In this document: one piece after another, positions 51,733 to 64,000 of the stretch
How positions within the stretch are numbered: the first letter of the stretch is position 1
Layout of the letters: every line of letters begins with the position of its first letter
Assembly (NCBI GenBank): GCA_024195585.1
Contig: SWBL01000035.1
Span: forward strand, 1-64,000
Direction of reading: 5' to 3'
Source: Aureobasidium sp. EXF-3400
Lineage: Eukaryota; Ascomycota; Dothideomycetes; Dothideales; Saccotheciaceae
Length of the DNA: 64,000 bases
Position numbers and translations under genes: made by a program
The notes under the pieces: model-generated
What the model was told of the DNA's origin: nothing
Seen by the model: the letters and a program-made list of their open reading frames with translations, nothing else
Database searches by the model: none

Positions 51733-53929
51733 ATGGCGTTTTCCAGCGACTCGAACTCCGATCTCTATAAATGTCCCGACGACAACTGTGGAAAAGCATT
51801 CAACAACTCGAGGGACTTCTTCGACAGCCAGCACTGGGAAAAGCACAAGAACATGTGCCCTATGGCTGGCTGCTCTAGTACATCCAGCAAACCCAGCAAC
51901 TTCAAGAGCCATTGGATGAAAATACCAACTCATCGCGAATACCTTGGCCTCGAAGAGGAACGTGAAGTTTGTGGCAAATGTGGAAAACCATACATCAAAC
52001 AGTATAAAGGCAATCACAAACGAGACTGTCTGAAACCAAAGAGCAACAAAAGAAAGAGGAATGAGGTAGATGATGAACCGGCGACCTTGAAACCTATGAA
52101 CAATGCTTTACAGGTTTCCAACAAGTCGTCTGATGACGCGCCAAGCGTTGTGCATACTGGCGGGGAGGTCATGTTTGGCAGAAACTACTGTGCAAAACCG
52201 CCTGGAGATGAGGTTGATTTGTCGACGTGGCAGAGGCAGAACGTTGTGAGCGCCGCCACAATATCCATGTGCGACACCTCTACTTCTACACAGGATATGA
52301 GCTTAGAACCAGCCGCCAAATCATTCGAGGAACTACCGAATCCGACACACCAGACTGAGACTGTAATCGACAGATATCAACTGGAACGAGAGTATTACAA
52401 GCCGAGATCAGCTGACCCTCGGATGGGCTTTACCTTCAGTCGGACTGTCAGAATCAAAAGATTCGCTCTTCAGAAGAGTACAAGCCTATTTCGCCAGTGG
52501 TTCCGGAAGGTCAAAGTGATCGGAGAGATACACTCAAGTGATGTCTTATGTCTGAAAGTCCAAGACAAGTGTACTGATACAGACACACCATCCATAAAGC
52601 GCACGAGATCTATACGGGTAAGCACACTGCCGTCCTCGTATCATATCTTCGTTCAGTCTAACCGACTTCAAGATGTTCGTCAACGATGATCACCCGGCTT
52701 TTGTCTATTGCAAGCAGGGTCGCTGGCGAGAATTAGACAGGATCTTATCGACCAAGGAAGTGACGGTTACCGACGTTAATGCGCATGGCCAGACACTCCT
52801 CCATGTACGTAAAGCACTTCCGACTTTACCGTTGGCTCGAACGTAGAAATCTAACAGTGTCCGATAGGTCGCCGCTCAGAACCTCCGCTCTGATATATGC
52901 CAGCAGCTATTGTCCAAAGGTGCAGATGTCAGTGCACGCGACTTCAGCGAACGGCAACAGACCGCGTTTGGCCTGGTTTGCCGTGAGAGCTTTGGAACTG
53001 GTGAGGAGCACGCTTTTCAGATCTCAGAGACTCTTCGAATCCTGCTCGCCCATGGTCATGATATTGTCACATCACACGAGGTTGACGACGACCTGTATGA
53101 GTTGTTTAATGACCACTATGGACACACTGATAAGGTTCGACAAGCGCGATTACGCACAGCGGTCGCTGTTCTCTATCACTATATCTCGTCGATCAGTTGT
53201 AATGGAACACTGCCGATCGTCGATGTCCATCAACATACTCAAGATTGCTTGTTACTCTACGTAATAGCATACGAAGACATCGTGGACACCGAGGACTTAA
53301 CGTTGAACACCATCGCAAAAATTACCCCTGAAACACTTCAAGCCGTCTTTTTGGGCTATATATATTGCGGCAGAGAAGATGTCGATCCTTGTCCTGAGTC
53401 TCTCGTAATGAAATTGACTCATAGCATTGGCGATCTGCATTACCAAGCGCTATTCTGGCTCAAGGATGACCACGGCGATTGGATAAGCCAAACGACCAGT
53501 CCATTGGAGCTCGCTTCGCAGAGAATCAGTAGCTGGTTTCTCCTGCAGAAAGTGATCAATTCTGCGAGGTTCTCTTGGCCCGAGTTCATCGAAGCTGAGC
53601 TCAAATTGCCGGATTGCAAATGGAGTCCAAACGGGTTACGAGCGCTTTCCGAGATGAGCCGCCTGCACTTCATATCATTGGATATAGATTGGCGATTCCT
53701 AGATTGGCTCAGGGTTGCTGAATTGGACGACGAAGGAACAGCCCTGAGCAGATTGGTCCGATGGGACAAGGTGGTAACTGATCTGAAGCAGAACATTCCA
53801 CTAAACTCTGTCGACTATGAGATACAGCAGAGGATAAAACAATATCACACCTTCATAGCCCATAGCGAAGACAGTGAGTCCTCAGATGAGGACGCGGATA
53901 CCGAGTCTAGTGTGGATGCGAGTCCGTAG
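51733..53929 (+). CDS. Zinc-finger and ankyrin-repeat protein, 692 aa
   Basis: join(51733..52617,52673..52804,52868..53929). The N terminus has a C2H2-like finger (YKCPDDNCGKAFNNSRDFFDSQHWEKHKNMC), a second Cys/His segment and a third (CGKCGKPYIKQYKGNHKRDC). A Lys/Arg stretch KSNKRKRNE could be a nuclear signal. After a charged middle comes at least one ankyrin unit (VNAHGQTLLHVAAQNLRSDICQQLLSKGADVSARDF), then a longer region without recognised motifs, ending in an acidic Ser/Asp/Glu tail. The combination suggests a nuclear DNA- or protein-binding role. Introns (55 and 63 bp) are phase 0 and rejoin sensible sequence. Codon use is less GC-biased than in the conserved genes, which fits a lineage-specific gene. 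Confidence 0.72.
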
Positions 53930-54217
53930 CTCATGTTGCAAGCCCCGAGGAGCGAGAAGTCACGACTGCAACGTGCGTGTTATGATTGAAGGACGAAGTG
54001 GCTTAATCTCAGATCAAAACAGTGAATTTTCCGCGAAGAACAGCATGGTGGCGTGTATAGATTTACAGGATCTCGTTCTTGAGTACGCAATACATGTATA
54101 TCTACATCTTGTTATGGCCAGTGATCCTTCTTATAGTATAGAGTGACATATTCCCCTGTATACACTTTCAGACGCAAAACCAAAACAACACCCCTCCCTA
54201 TCCTACCCTCAACCAGT

Positions 54218-54460
54218 AAAAAACCAGAGCCTCGAGGGCTTCTTACGGAAAAACTCCCATTCTCATTCCCTTGATCAAAGTTCACCCAATGACGGACATT
54301 AGGCTGCTGTGTCGGCAGATTTAAGAACAGTACACGGCGGGATTTGAACGGTGGTTTTATTGCCAAATTCGTAATCAAAGGCGTGAGTGTAAGCCGTTAC
54401 ACCACTCAGCCGATTACAGAGATAAAGGGGACTTGGAGTGAATGTATGGCTTAGTGAGAG
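54218..54460 (-). ncRNA. Candidate Pol III RNA / tRNA-derived element, copy 2
   Basis: Minus-strand homologue of the locus at 48205-48433. The run from CTGTAATCGGCTGAG (54419 downwards) to GCCGTGTAC (54330) differs from copy 1 only around the D loop and the anticodon arm, where it has 3 extra nt. The A and B boxes are unchanged. The 3' body keeps AATGTCCG, GATCAAGGGA and GAATGGGAGTTTT. The terminal hairpin is AGCC-CTCGA-GGCT instead of AGAGC-TTCG-GCTCT, so pairing is kept while sequence differs; CTGG and T6 (54223-54218) follow. About 40 bp of 5' flank is also shared (ATTCACT, CAAG, CCCTTT). It lies between the zinc-finger/ankyrin gene and AGS1. Confidence 0.6.
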
Positions 54461-54774
54461 AAGTGAAGGGTTGAACTTTGGTGTTTGATGATGGAGGTGA
54501 TTGTGCTGTCTGACAGGTACATTCATGTGATGAGCTCAGGCATCTGGAAAGGTATCGTCCGAAGAGTGCCTGCTTCTACCTTTCGAGAAAGCATGCGAAG
54601 TCTCACATTTGGGCTGTTCGTGCCATTGTTGGAGATTGTGGCAGATCAGAGTAGTTGCAAGTGAGACGTGGTATATGGCTTATTATCTATCCTCCTAAGC
54701 TGCTCTAGAATGATCACACAAAATCAAACTCCCCAGCATGAAAGAAATTTGAAATTTGAATACATAAAAGCAAA
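54461..54774. other. AGS1 3' flank
   Basis: Between the Pol III-like element and the AGS1 stop codon. AT-rich, with no feature recognised. Confidence 0.5.
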
Positions 54775-57700
54775 TCAAGGCTTTGAGAGTTGTTCCTTTC
54801 GGAAGAACTTGAAGAAGCCGATCGGAATAACGAGCTGACAAGCCAACGCAATCCAGAACCAAGGTTTGTTGATCGCTTGTATCACACCAGCACTCAGATC
54901 AGGGAAGACATCTCCAGGACCATCTTTGTTCGGTGCGGTTGCCTTCGCAATGAGTGTGACAGCTGTACCCAGCACCTGTGCCGAGATGAGCGTAACACCA
55001 ATGTGGATGCGTGTAAGAGTCTGCAACAGCATCATGCCAAAGCCAACACCTTGCACAGCATCCAAGACTCCCAACCAAAGCCAAAGCGCTCTGCCAGCTA
55101 TGGCACCTGCTTCAGGACCACCAGGCATCCACGGTAGCCAGAGTCCAAAGCCAGAAGTACCCCACCACTGTTGTGCCCAGCGAGGAGCAAGAAGACCGAT
55201 TGCGAAGATTGGAAGAATCCAACTGTGGCTTTTGCTGAGTCTGCTGAACACGTATAGCATCAAGGCCCAGACGACGGTGAAGAAGACAAGGACCAAGATT
55301 GCCACTACCCATACAGGAGCGTAGGTTGAACTCCACAGGTACTGCCAAGAGCGACCATACTGTGAAGAGAGGAAATAGTTCTGCAGGATGACTGCGACGA
55401 AGAACCATGAGATGAGCTTGCGACGAGCGAGGGTCTTGTAGAAGCTTGGGATCTTTCCAGGTTGCTGTTGGTAGTATGCTGGTAAGCTGGTAAACAATGT
55501 GAGCGCGATCACCCAGAGAAGACCTGCGATGGGGAGTGTGATGGCGGCCATAATAGGCGAAGAGGAAAGTGTGTCCATCTCAGTTTTCTGTTTTGGTGTG
55601 GCTGTTGTAATAGTGCGTCCCCAGTAGAATAGACCAGTGATGTAGAGCTGTTGGGTACCTTGGATGATGCAGGCTCGGTATACCCAAGACGAAATTGGTG
55701 AACCGCCTATTGGATGATGTTAGTTAAGCGTTTGTGGAGGAGTTTGGTTTGCTTGCTTACCCTCATCACCAAAGTTGAGTGCAAAGTATAGACTTCCACT
55801 TGCCGAAGCAGCTGCGTACACACCGTCTGCCACGTTGCGCATCCAATCTCTGCCAGCACCTTTAGGCAGGAACGGTGCCAATCCGACAAACATGAAAGCT
55901 ATGCCATACATGGCGAAAGGCACGGAAAGAACGAATCGAGCCTTCATGGTACGGAAGAGAAGCCACCAGATGACGGAAGCTGCGATGTAGATGCCTCCAA
56001 TCGTGTAGATCATTGATGGCTTTGGGTCCTCGCCACCAGTCAGCAAAGTGATCTGGTAACTGTTGGCAGCCATGATTTGCCCAAGAGCGAGAAGGAAGGA
56101 GTAAAGAGGCCAATCGCCAAGACGGGTAAGCATCCAGCGTTTGACAAGCGATGGCCGCTGATAGTTGGCACCGAGCAGGAAGTCCTCCATCGAGCCTTCT
56201 CCAATACTCATACGTTCATCGGCATCGGGCGAAGATCCTCGAGAAACACGAGAGGCTGCGCTCATACGATTTTCGCGAAGGTTAGCAGTCGAACCACGTT
56301 CGCGTGATCTACCCAGTTTGGCGTCGCGATATTTCTTGAACCAAGCCTTCTCGCTCTCCACAAGATACTCTTCGATGCAGAGATCTTTTTCGGACGTCTT
56401 GCCATTGAGCTTGTCCAGCATTGTTTCGAAGGCGCGGTAGTATTCGCCGGTCTTGTCATCAAAATCGAGCTCGATCTTTTGTAAGCTGTAGTCCTTCTTA
56501 CCACCGATGACGGTTGACAAGTCGAGTTGCGAAGACGTGCTCAGTCTTGAAGAATTGCTGATGCGAGAGCTCGAGCGGTTGCGTCCCTCAGCAGCCTCTG
56601 GAAGCAGACTATCGGCGCTCGCTCTTCTGTTCTCCCCTCCCGTCTGAACGGAGAGATACGGCTCAGAACCTCGATTTCGACTTCTGCCTCTGTCAAGCTC
56701 TCTGGGATCAGGGCTTGGTGATCTTGAACGATGTCCTGATACAACTGCAGGCTGTGGCGCACTCAAAGACACGCCTCTTCCTCTGCCTTCGAGCCGTTCC
56801 AGAGCATCTGCTCTATCAGACTCTCTTGCAAACGTGTCGGCCTCTTCACGGGTAATGGTCGCCTCTTCCATGTCTGGGCTATACTCACTGCCGTATGGGT
56901 CTTCATCATCCTCGGAAATGTCGGCATCAGTAATTTGAACGCGAGGAGTCCTACCACGGTGCCCAGGTCCAGCTCTTGAGCCTAGAGATAGGGTACGGTT
57001 CAAGCCGGCTGGCGAAGGACCCGTTGCTGGTTGAGTTTCGTAGACAGAGCCACCACTCGGGCTTGAATCTCTTGCGTACGCAAGGGAAATGCTCGAGTCG
57101 TTGCCGAAATTCGAAACCGATCTTCTACTTGGTTGCAGACCGTAGTTGGCTTCGCGCTGATGGATGCGAATAGCTGTACTCTGAAGTGTGTTGAGATCTT
57201 CTACCCACTTCTGCACAGGGAATCTCTGTTTAGCACTCCTTGCGCGCATCATAGCTCGTACATCGGTCTTCGCGGCCAGGGCATCCTCGATGGCGGACTT
57301 GAACTGGTGCATCAGATGTGCCGTGGTCGTTGACTCCACGGTGAACCACCAGCCTGGCATTTGGCCGAGACCACCAACTCTAGCACCCACACCGAGGGCT
57401 CCCTTTCGCCCAAACTCGACAGCGACCAAGCCGAAAGGTTCATCTCCTAAGGTTGAGGTATAATTAGTATGGTCGTACAATATTGATTGTGCTTTTAGCT
57501 CGACTCACTGCTAGGAATAAGAGCAAACTCGGCTCCTGAGAAGATGAACTTCAAGATATTAGCTCATGTATGACCTGAGAGGAAACGACAAGCCTTACTG
57601 GAGGCAATGCGGTGAACTCCGGCTTCGAATAGACACGCTTCGGATACTTCTTCATCATGACTCCAAGTTTCAGCGCTGCAAATTTGCCGTACCTGATAGC

Positions 57701-60700
57701 ATTAGCAACTAAAAGGTAAGGTTTCCTTGAACCAGATCACTTACATGTCAATCACAGGTCCAACGCAGATTAGCTGAACGTTCTTGTGTTTCTCCAGAAT
57801 ATTAGGAAAGACGTCGGCGATCAAATCTACACCCTTCTGATTACTCCATCGACCGACGAATACGAAGAGCTCAGCAGTGGGGTCAACTTCGAGACCAGCC
57901 CATTCTTGAGCTTGTCGTCGTAAGTCGCCTCGTGAGGCTTCATATGCTGGGTCGACTGTGATAACTTGATTTGCTTCTTCCTCACGATTCCAGGGAGCTG
58001 TGTCGGATGGATCAGGATTTGGCAGCTTGCCAATCTCTTTCAGTCCCCAGAAGATAGCTGTCTAGATATCAGTATTCTGTTGTGTTAACATTGAGGGTGG
58101 AAAGACTTACGGTAGCGAGCGAAGGAGCGAGCACCGTACTTATTAGACACACCAACAGCACCGAAGCCCTTTTGGTGAACCCTCAGATAGCTTACACCGG
58201 CGTGTAGAAGATTGAACACCTCGCCGAATTGCACATACTTCTCAATGGTATCTTTGCTCAAGTTGTAGACACGAGATACTTCGTCTGACTCTTGGTCTGT
58301 TCGCATAGGCCATAGACCTTGAAATTCAGCGTTGTGGAGCCTACAGCATATTTAGTGAGTCTCCAAGATGTACAATGTCGAGCTTGACTTACGACAAACA
58401 GCAAGGGATGGTCTCTGGGAGGAGGTATAGAGGCGCAGCACTTCCATGGTAGTCCTAGGTACTGTTAATATTGGTGCTTTGCAGCAAGATCTTGCTGTCG
58501 ACGTACATTGATGTGGTAGATGTCTGGCTCAAATCTCTTGATGGCTTCCGCGATACAGGCGTTCCATGCGCTGTAATAGATAGCGGAATCCAGATCATCC
58601 ATGCGAGGAGGGTACGGTTCAGTCTTCGTCTGCTTTCTGAAGACTGGTGCGTCCAAAAGAACATAAGTGATGTTGTTGAGTTGATGATACTGTACTTGAA
58701 CCTCGTATGGATTTCCGAGGATTGTTACAACCATAGGCTCGGCAACCTGGTCGATCGGATACTCGATCCCACCACAACATGGAATGACCCCTAATATCTG
58801 TCAGAATACGTTCTAGTTCATTTGGTGAAATGCTTACAGATCAAGTCCTGGTGAGTCAAACTCTTGCCCATGAGTTGGGCCATAACACCGAGGCCGCCCT
58901 ATAGCATATCATGATTAGCAAGATGGTCTTGGCTGTTGTAAATTCGAAGGGCTGGAAGATAGGAAAAAAGGTGGGACTAACAATCTTGACCTTAATGCTC
59001 CAGTCCTCGATGTCGTATTCCATCGTAGCGATGATGACCTTGCGTCTCTTGTCCTTGGCGGCGGCGAAAGACATACCCGATGCAGCAGAGTCATATCGTT
59101 GGTGGGACTTTCCCAAGAACAATGGTCTCATGCGGTGTCCAGCTTCCTCCACATCGTCATCCGCCAGCTTGCTGAACTTGCGGCGATTCCAGAACGAAGG
59201 CATACCTTTAGGCATGGAGAGCCCAATCTTGTTGAATTTGACTCCATAGAAAGCGCCCATATAGGTCCAGATACTGATAGCGCCAGTCAAGACGGGGATA
59301 GACCAGAGAAGAGCAAAGACAAGAACCTGTACCAATCGACTGCCAGTGGGTATAAGCTTGTACTTGTATGTAGCATCATCGATACTGATCTTGAAGGCGA
59401 GATATGGACTGGGAGGTAATTCCGTCATGTTGATAAGAGCAGGACTCAGAGCATCAGGTGGCAACCGGTCAAGAACGGTGTCGTTGTCAATGTCTCCGTA
59501 GATGAACGATTGATCTGGTTGCCCGTCTGGATTCATGCCCCATACCTGAAATGCAAATTTACAGTTAGCATGTTTCTCATGTGGAAATCACAAAATGCCA
59601 TATACTTACGTTGACTTGAACTTGATGAGGCCACTCAGTCATGAGATGGAAATCCCAAGCATCGTCAGACATCTTGAAAGTGTTTTTCAGTCCACCATCG
59701 AACCCGAATTGGTTGAATTTGCCTTCTGCAAAGAGATGCGGGAATCGTCGAGGCGCTTTTTGGTCAATGTCAGCGTGCTGGATGTGGGTGCTGCTTCCAA
59801 TCACACGGTTCCAGTATTGAAGTACGATGTGGTCTCCGCTCCACTTTTGATGTTTTGTGCCTGACCATGGTTGGAGTTTTACAGTCGAATTTGTGCCATC
59901 GTAATTTTGCCAGTCACTCCAGGTGGATCCCCAGTTGGTCGAGTAACGCCATTTGTCGGCTCCATCAGCTCGATGCGATACAAGTAGAGCGCCATCAGCA
60001 CCTTTGGAGAGTACGCTACTGCTGTAGTTTGCAGTACGGGGAAAGACTATAGGGTTCTCAGCTTGACCGATGCGGAAGAACAAATGATCCGTGGAGCCAG
60101 TAGACACGCCGTCCGTTGTCGAAGCATTCTGAACAGTCAGACTGTGTACACCGTGGGCTACATCAACCAGGGTAGCCTTCCAGCTCCATGCTGAAGTAAT
60201 GGCTCCGATGTAGGGTGGTGGACTAGAATCCTGTATCTTGCTGCAGACTACACTCTTCGTATCCAGCCCGGGGCTGCTCTTGTCTGCTGTGGTTGAAGTG
60301 ACTATAATGTTCTTCGTGATCGAGTCACAGTCCATCTCTTGGGAGAACTGTAATTCGATATCAACAGACTCCTTCTCGCCTGGGCCGACTTTAGACAAGA
60401 TACGAGCATCATGGCCAGGATTGAACCTCGTCAGCGTGGGTGCGGGCTCGATCCAATCTGCTTTGCGGACGTAAATTCTGAAGTCCCATGGGTTCATGGT
60501 GAGCTTGTCGAGACAGCCGTTGAACTTTTCTGAGCCATCGATACTAAGCTTCTTTGGACCGCGCTTGAGAGCTAACGTATCGTACGGACTGAGCAGATTT
60601 CGTACTTCCTCTTCTTCATCGAATACTGAGATCATGGCTGTTTCGTTGGATGAACAGTCGAAGGAATAGTCAACAATGTGATCTTCGTTCTGATACACAA

Positions 60701-62802
60701 GCCACACTGCTGGCTTTGCATCTACACTGTTTGTGAGATTTTGCACACCATTGAAAAATTGGTTGCGCATTACACTCCACATGCCAGTTTCGGTAGCAGT
60801 GCCGTTCGATCCTGGAGGATACACATTATGTGTCTGATTCGAGAGAGACTGCAACAGCCATCCATCATTGAGAATCGGATTCTTGGTCCTGAGATGATAG
60901 AACGACTTGATGATATTGCGGACAGGATGTGTGGGATCTCTGTGATCTTGAGAGACGTTGTCATCGTTGCAGCCATTGGCTCCTGCATCGATCGGGAAGT
61001 CGTGGAAGATAGTTGAGCCGAGTTGGTAGCAGCCATGTGTCTGCCACGCAAGAGATGATGATATAGGCTGACGTCCAAATACGTAGTTCGAAGCTGTGTT
61101 GTCAAGAGTGTATAGAGCTTGCTCTTCACCCCAGTTGAGTAGAGGTACACCAGGCATGTGTAGGGTAGTCATGAACAGACCAAGAAGCATCTTCTGTGTT
61201 CCGTTCTTGATGGTGGGCCAACGGAAGACGTCTTGATTAGATGTGCCATACATGTGTCTGGGGTCGAACTTTCCAGTATTCGGATTAACCAGATCGTTAG
61301 TCAACAACATCTGATTCCAGCCATCAACGAAGTTGGGAGGGATATCATAGCCGACTGTCAGGTTGCCGTCCATACCCAAGAAGCGCTGTAACAGGCGGTA
61401 CACACTGTAGTGAAAAGCGGAAGCATCAAGGGCGCTCTTGCCTGCCGCACGCAGGAAAAGCTTGTCGTCTGAGTCGTTGCTTGTTTTCACAGCATCTCCG
61501 AGATCGTTGATCTTCTGGCCAGGTTCTCTGCCACGGCCCAAGTAAATCGAGCCAAAATTGTTACCTCCAGTAATCTCTCCAGCGATCATGAAATTTTCTT
61601 TGCCATTATTTCGGGCACATTCGCGGATTGATTCGCCGAAGTCTGCCAATGCATCGACGGTAGCTTGTGTGGACTTGTCGATGCGGAAGCCATCAATATC
61701 GAGCATGGAAATCGTAAGACAATGCAGGTGTTTGAGCTTATCGAGTACACTTGGCTTCCATTCACGCAGTCGATCTTGCACAGAGGCGAATTTCGAAAGT
61801 TGTCTCTGCCAGTCAGGGAAAACGCCAAAGGCTTCGGTATCGCCGTACTATTAAATGTTAGATACGAAATATGATTGAGTTCAATGCGACCTACCTGGTC
61901 AAAATCGCTGTCGTAGCAACTTGAGGATGATGAGAGCTTGTCAAACGTCGCAGAAAATTCGTCGGTATTAGCTCCCTGTTTAACGAGGCTACCGCTTTCG
62001 TCCCAGAAGCGAGGTAACACGCATGGTGAGGTTTTATTATTGCCGAACGCAAAGTCAGGATAATGGCGCTCCATCTTCCACACAACTTCATGCTCTTCAG
62101 GGACGAACGGTGCTGACTCGTTGAGGAAGTTATCAAAGCCAATGAGATCGGCCATACTACAGTTTATGGTCAGCAAAGCTTTGGAAGAGATGGACGAGTT
62201 GCAACACTAACGTCGAGAATGTGTTATCCATTAGTATGTACATCCCTCGTCTATGGATCTCGTTGATTGCCGCTCTCCATTCAGCAAGCTTGCCAAAGTG
62301 GTGATCGAGTAGAGTGAAATCGAGAGGCGAGTAGGCGTCGGACTTCCACGGCATATTGATGAAAGGCGTTCCGGCTACGTAGAGGCCCTACAGCAAAATC
62401 AGATACTAGTTGCGCTTTTGGATGGCGGCTGCATACCTTTATGCCCATGCCTTGTATGTAGTCCAACGTGTCCACCAAGCCTGCCAGGTCTCCTCCATGG
62501 CGCATCGTAGTGCCCATGATATCTTGCTCGAACAAAGTGCCATTGATGTCGTCGTTAGTCGGGTCACCGTTGACGAAACGATCAAGAAATAGTGTGTAGA
62601 ACGGGAATCGCCAGTTTTCGGGAGATGGATAGAATGTATGGTCTTGCCATGTTCCTGAGTAGTCCAAAGGATTGATCGCAGCTTGGTTGGTGTTAAGATT
62701 CCAGTCCGCCTCAGTAGGGTCGTATCTCAAACATTGCGCAAGTCGTGAGCTGCACAAGAGCAAAGCTCCAAGCAGACTTTTTGCTCGCCCTGAATGAACC
62801 AT
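54775..62802 (-). CDS. AGS1: Cell-wall alpha-1,3-glucan synthase
   Basis: complement(join(54775..55706,55761..57446,57509..57548,57599..57692,57745..58057,58111..58340,58393..58454,58507..58790,58838..58898,58982..59545,59610..61847,61895..62156,62212..62387,62437..62802)), 2435 aa in 14 exons. Makes alpha-1,3-glucan of the fungal wall. Order: signal peptide, then LRYDPTEADWNLN; extracellular GH13 amylase-like domain (YILMDNTFSTMADL, LDIDGFRIDKSTQAT, IAGEITGGN); one membrane span near residue 1080; cytosolic GT5 glycogen-synthase-like domain (KIGGLGVMAQLMGK, FVGRWSNQKGVDLIADVF, PSRDEPFGLVAVEFGRKG); a Ser/Arg/Glu-rich linker; and a C-terminal block of about 12 membrane spans thought to export the chain. 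Every junction restores family sequence and the length is typical. One exon is 40 nt. Paralogue number (ags1/2/3) cannot be told. Confidence 0.95.
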
Positions 62803-64000
62803 GTCGAAATTGCAAAGACAACTTGCTCCAGGTATCTTGGGCGATCCAAATTCTGGCTACCTGGAACTCGAAGAGATGACCTGCAAAGGAATTCGATGAT
62901 TTTTGAGACGCAGAAGGAGAGACTGGACAGCTCACTGCGTGTGCTCCGGCTAGTTTTGATTGAATTCCGAGCTGTTTCCCAGACCTGTACGACCATGAAA
63001 GAAACAGTGGCTGTCGCCTAGCGCTTACCTCAACTTACTACCGCACTCGCACCACAGACCTCACAGGTAAGGTTCCGGACCATTATCCCAGACTAACCTA
63101 CCGTGATAGGATTATGGAGCTTGAAGCTCTAAGCTCCCTTCTGCCACGCCCCGTCAAGCGGTAAGGTGCTGATACAGGAACCTACGTTGCGGTGTCCAAT
63201 TTAGACTCTCCACAGCTGAGGCTTGGAAGTTGTATACAAGGATCAGCCCTACAAGGCGCAATGTCCACTGGGGCTGAACATGCTGTAGGAGATGGTGAGA
63301 TGTCGAAGTCACTGTCCAGATCACAAGAAGACCATGAATGCTGATTCGACAGATTCTGTGTGAGGATGCTTATCAGCACTCCCTGTCAAGCCTCTCTGCA
63401 CCTGGTATTGTATCGCAAGCCACATAAGCTCTGCACATGTATGATATCCATGCAGAACCAGCGGATCCAGCTACATACAGGGACACTGTAGTGAAGATAC
63501 GGTCCATCACCATCTTGTGCTGCTTGTGGTCGACGCTGATCGCGTATCATCGTTACCGAGTATGATGGACACTGAACGAGCATATCGAACAAATCCGAGT
63601 TGGTGTGTATGGAACCGAAATATCGTGCAAAAAGCGCATGTGTCTATCGCGTGGGGCTGATCGTGCCTTGTTGCATGTACATAAGCTCTAAGATGTTAGC
63701 TCGTGTAAGCATGCAGCGTACCGGTGAGCAGGACCGCCATGTCAAAATCCATCGCTAGATGTCAGTTCAGGCCAACCATTCACCTTTCTGGTATGTCTAG
63801 AATTTCTTCCCTGAGGCTTTGCTGTCATAAGGAAGAAAGACGAACGGTTTTGGAGTGCTCGTTGAAGGAGTTCAAGAGGTATGCATAACATAATTTGTGG
63901 CAGAGACGACCATCTGGCCATCGTGTTCGGGTAAGGTACGCCAGAGCCGGTGCCCGTCTACATGTAGACAATATGAACCACATCACATCTCAGAGGTCGT
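62803..64000. other. AGS1 promoter region
   Basis: 1.2 kb upstream of AGS1 to the window edge. It holds a small inverted repeat GGAGCTT/AAGCTCC near 63116-63137. No reading frame or RNA gene is supported; a gene on either strand may begin beyond the edge. Confidence 0.4.

Overview
This is a nuclear chromosome segment of a filamentous ascomycete (Pezizomycotina). The grounds are many short introns (mostly 45-80 bp) with GTRNGT donors and CTAAC-like branch sites, a complete AGS1-type alpha-1,3-glucan synthase, a secreted GH45 endoglucanase, and the overall set of orthologues. Dothideomycetes is plausible but is only an inference. No transposon, virus, CRISPR array or biosynthetic cluster is visible. 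Gene models were built by hand from reading frames and splice sites; the spliced lengths are consistent with each reading frame.

Layout: 1-4162 is a gene-poor region that becomes the long, probably intron-bearing 5' leader of a G1/S cyclin (4163-5453). Next come an alpha/beta hydrolase (-) and a class-V PLP enzyme (+) sharing a promoter with a striking inverted repeat, then a SIRT5-like sirtuin (-) and ICP55 (+) sharing a 304-bp promoter, then DBF4 (+). From 15.8 to 21.8 kb lie two poorly characterised minus-strand genes, a degenerate ~230-bp tandem repeat and a candidate small ORF. The block 21.8-31 kb holds 14-3-3 (-), a kelch-BTB protein (-), CDC20 (+) and a mitochondrial-type PP2C (+). 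The block 32-40 kb holds importin beta KAP95 (-), an ELO elongase with an unusual tail (-) and an NTF2-like protein (-). An intron-containing tRNA lies at 40.9 kb, then GH45 (+), nucleoporin NSP1 (-), a Laa2/aftiphilin-like protein (+), an unknown protein (-), a 37-aa membrane micropeptide candidate (-), a zinc-finger/ankyrin protein (+) and the 14-exon AGS1 (-).

Functional themes: cell-cycle control (G1/S cyclin, DBF4, CDC20, 14-3-3), nuclear transport (KAP95, NSP1), mitochondrial proteostasis and acylation (ICP55 with the sirtuin, PP2C) and cell wall or secretion (AGS1, GH45, Laa2-like).

The most unusual element is a pair of homologous loci (48205-48433 on + and 54218-54460 on -). Each has intact Pol III A and B boxes in a tRNA-Glu-like 5' half, a conserved 3' body, a terminal hairpin whose stem sequence differs between copies, and a run of six T. 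They look like a previously unannotated Pol III RNA family or a tRNA-derived SINE-like element.
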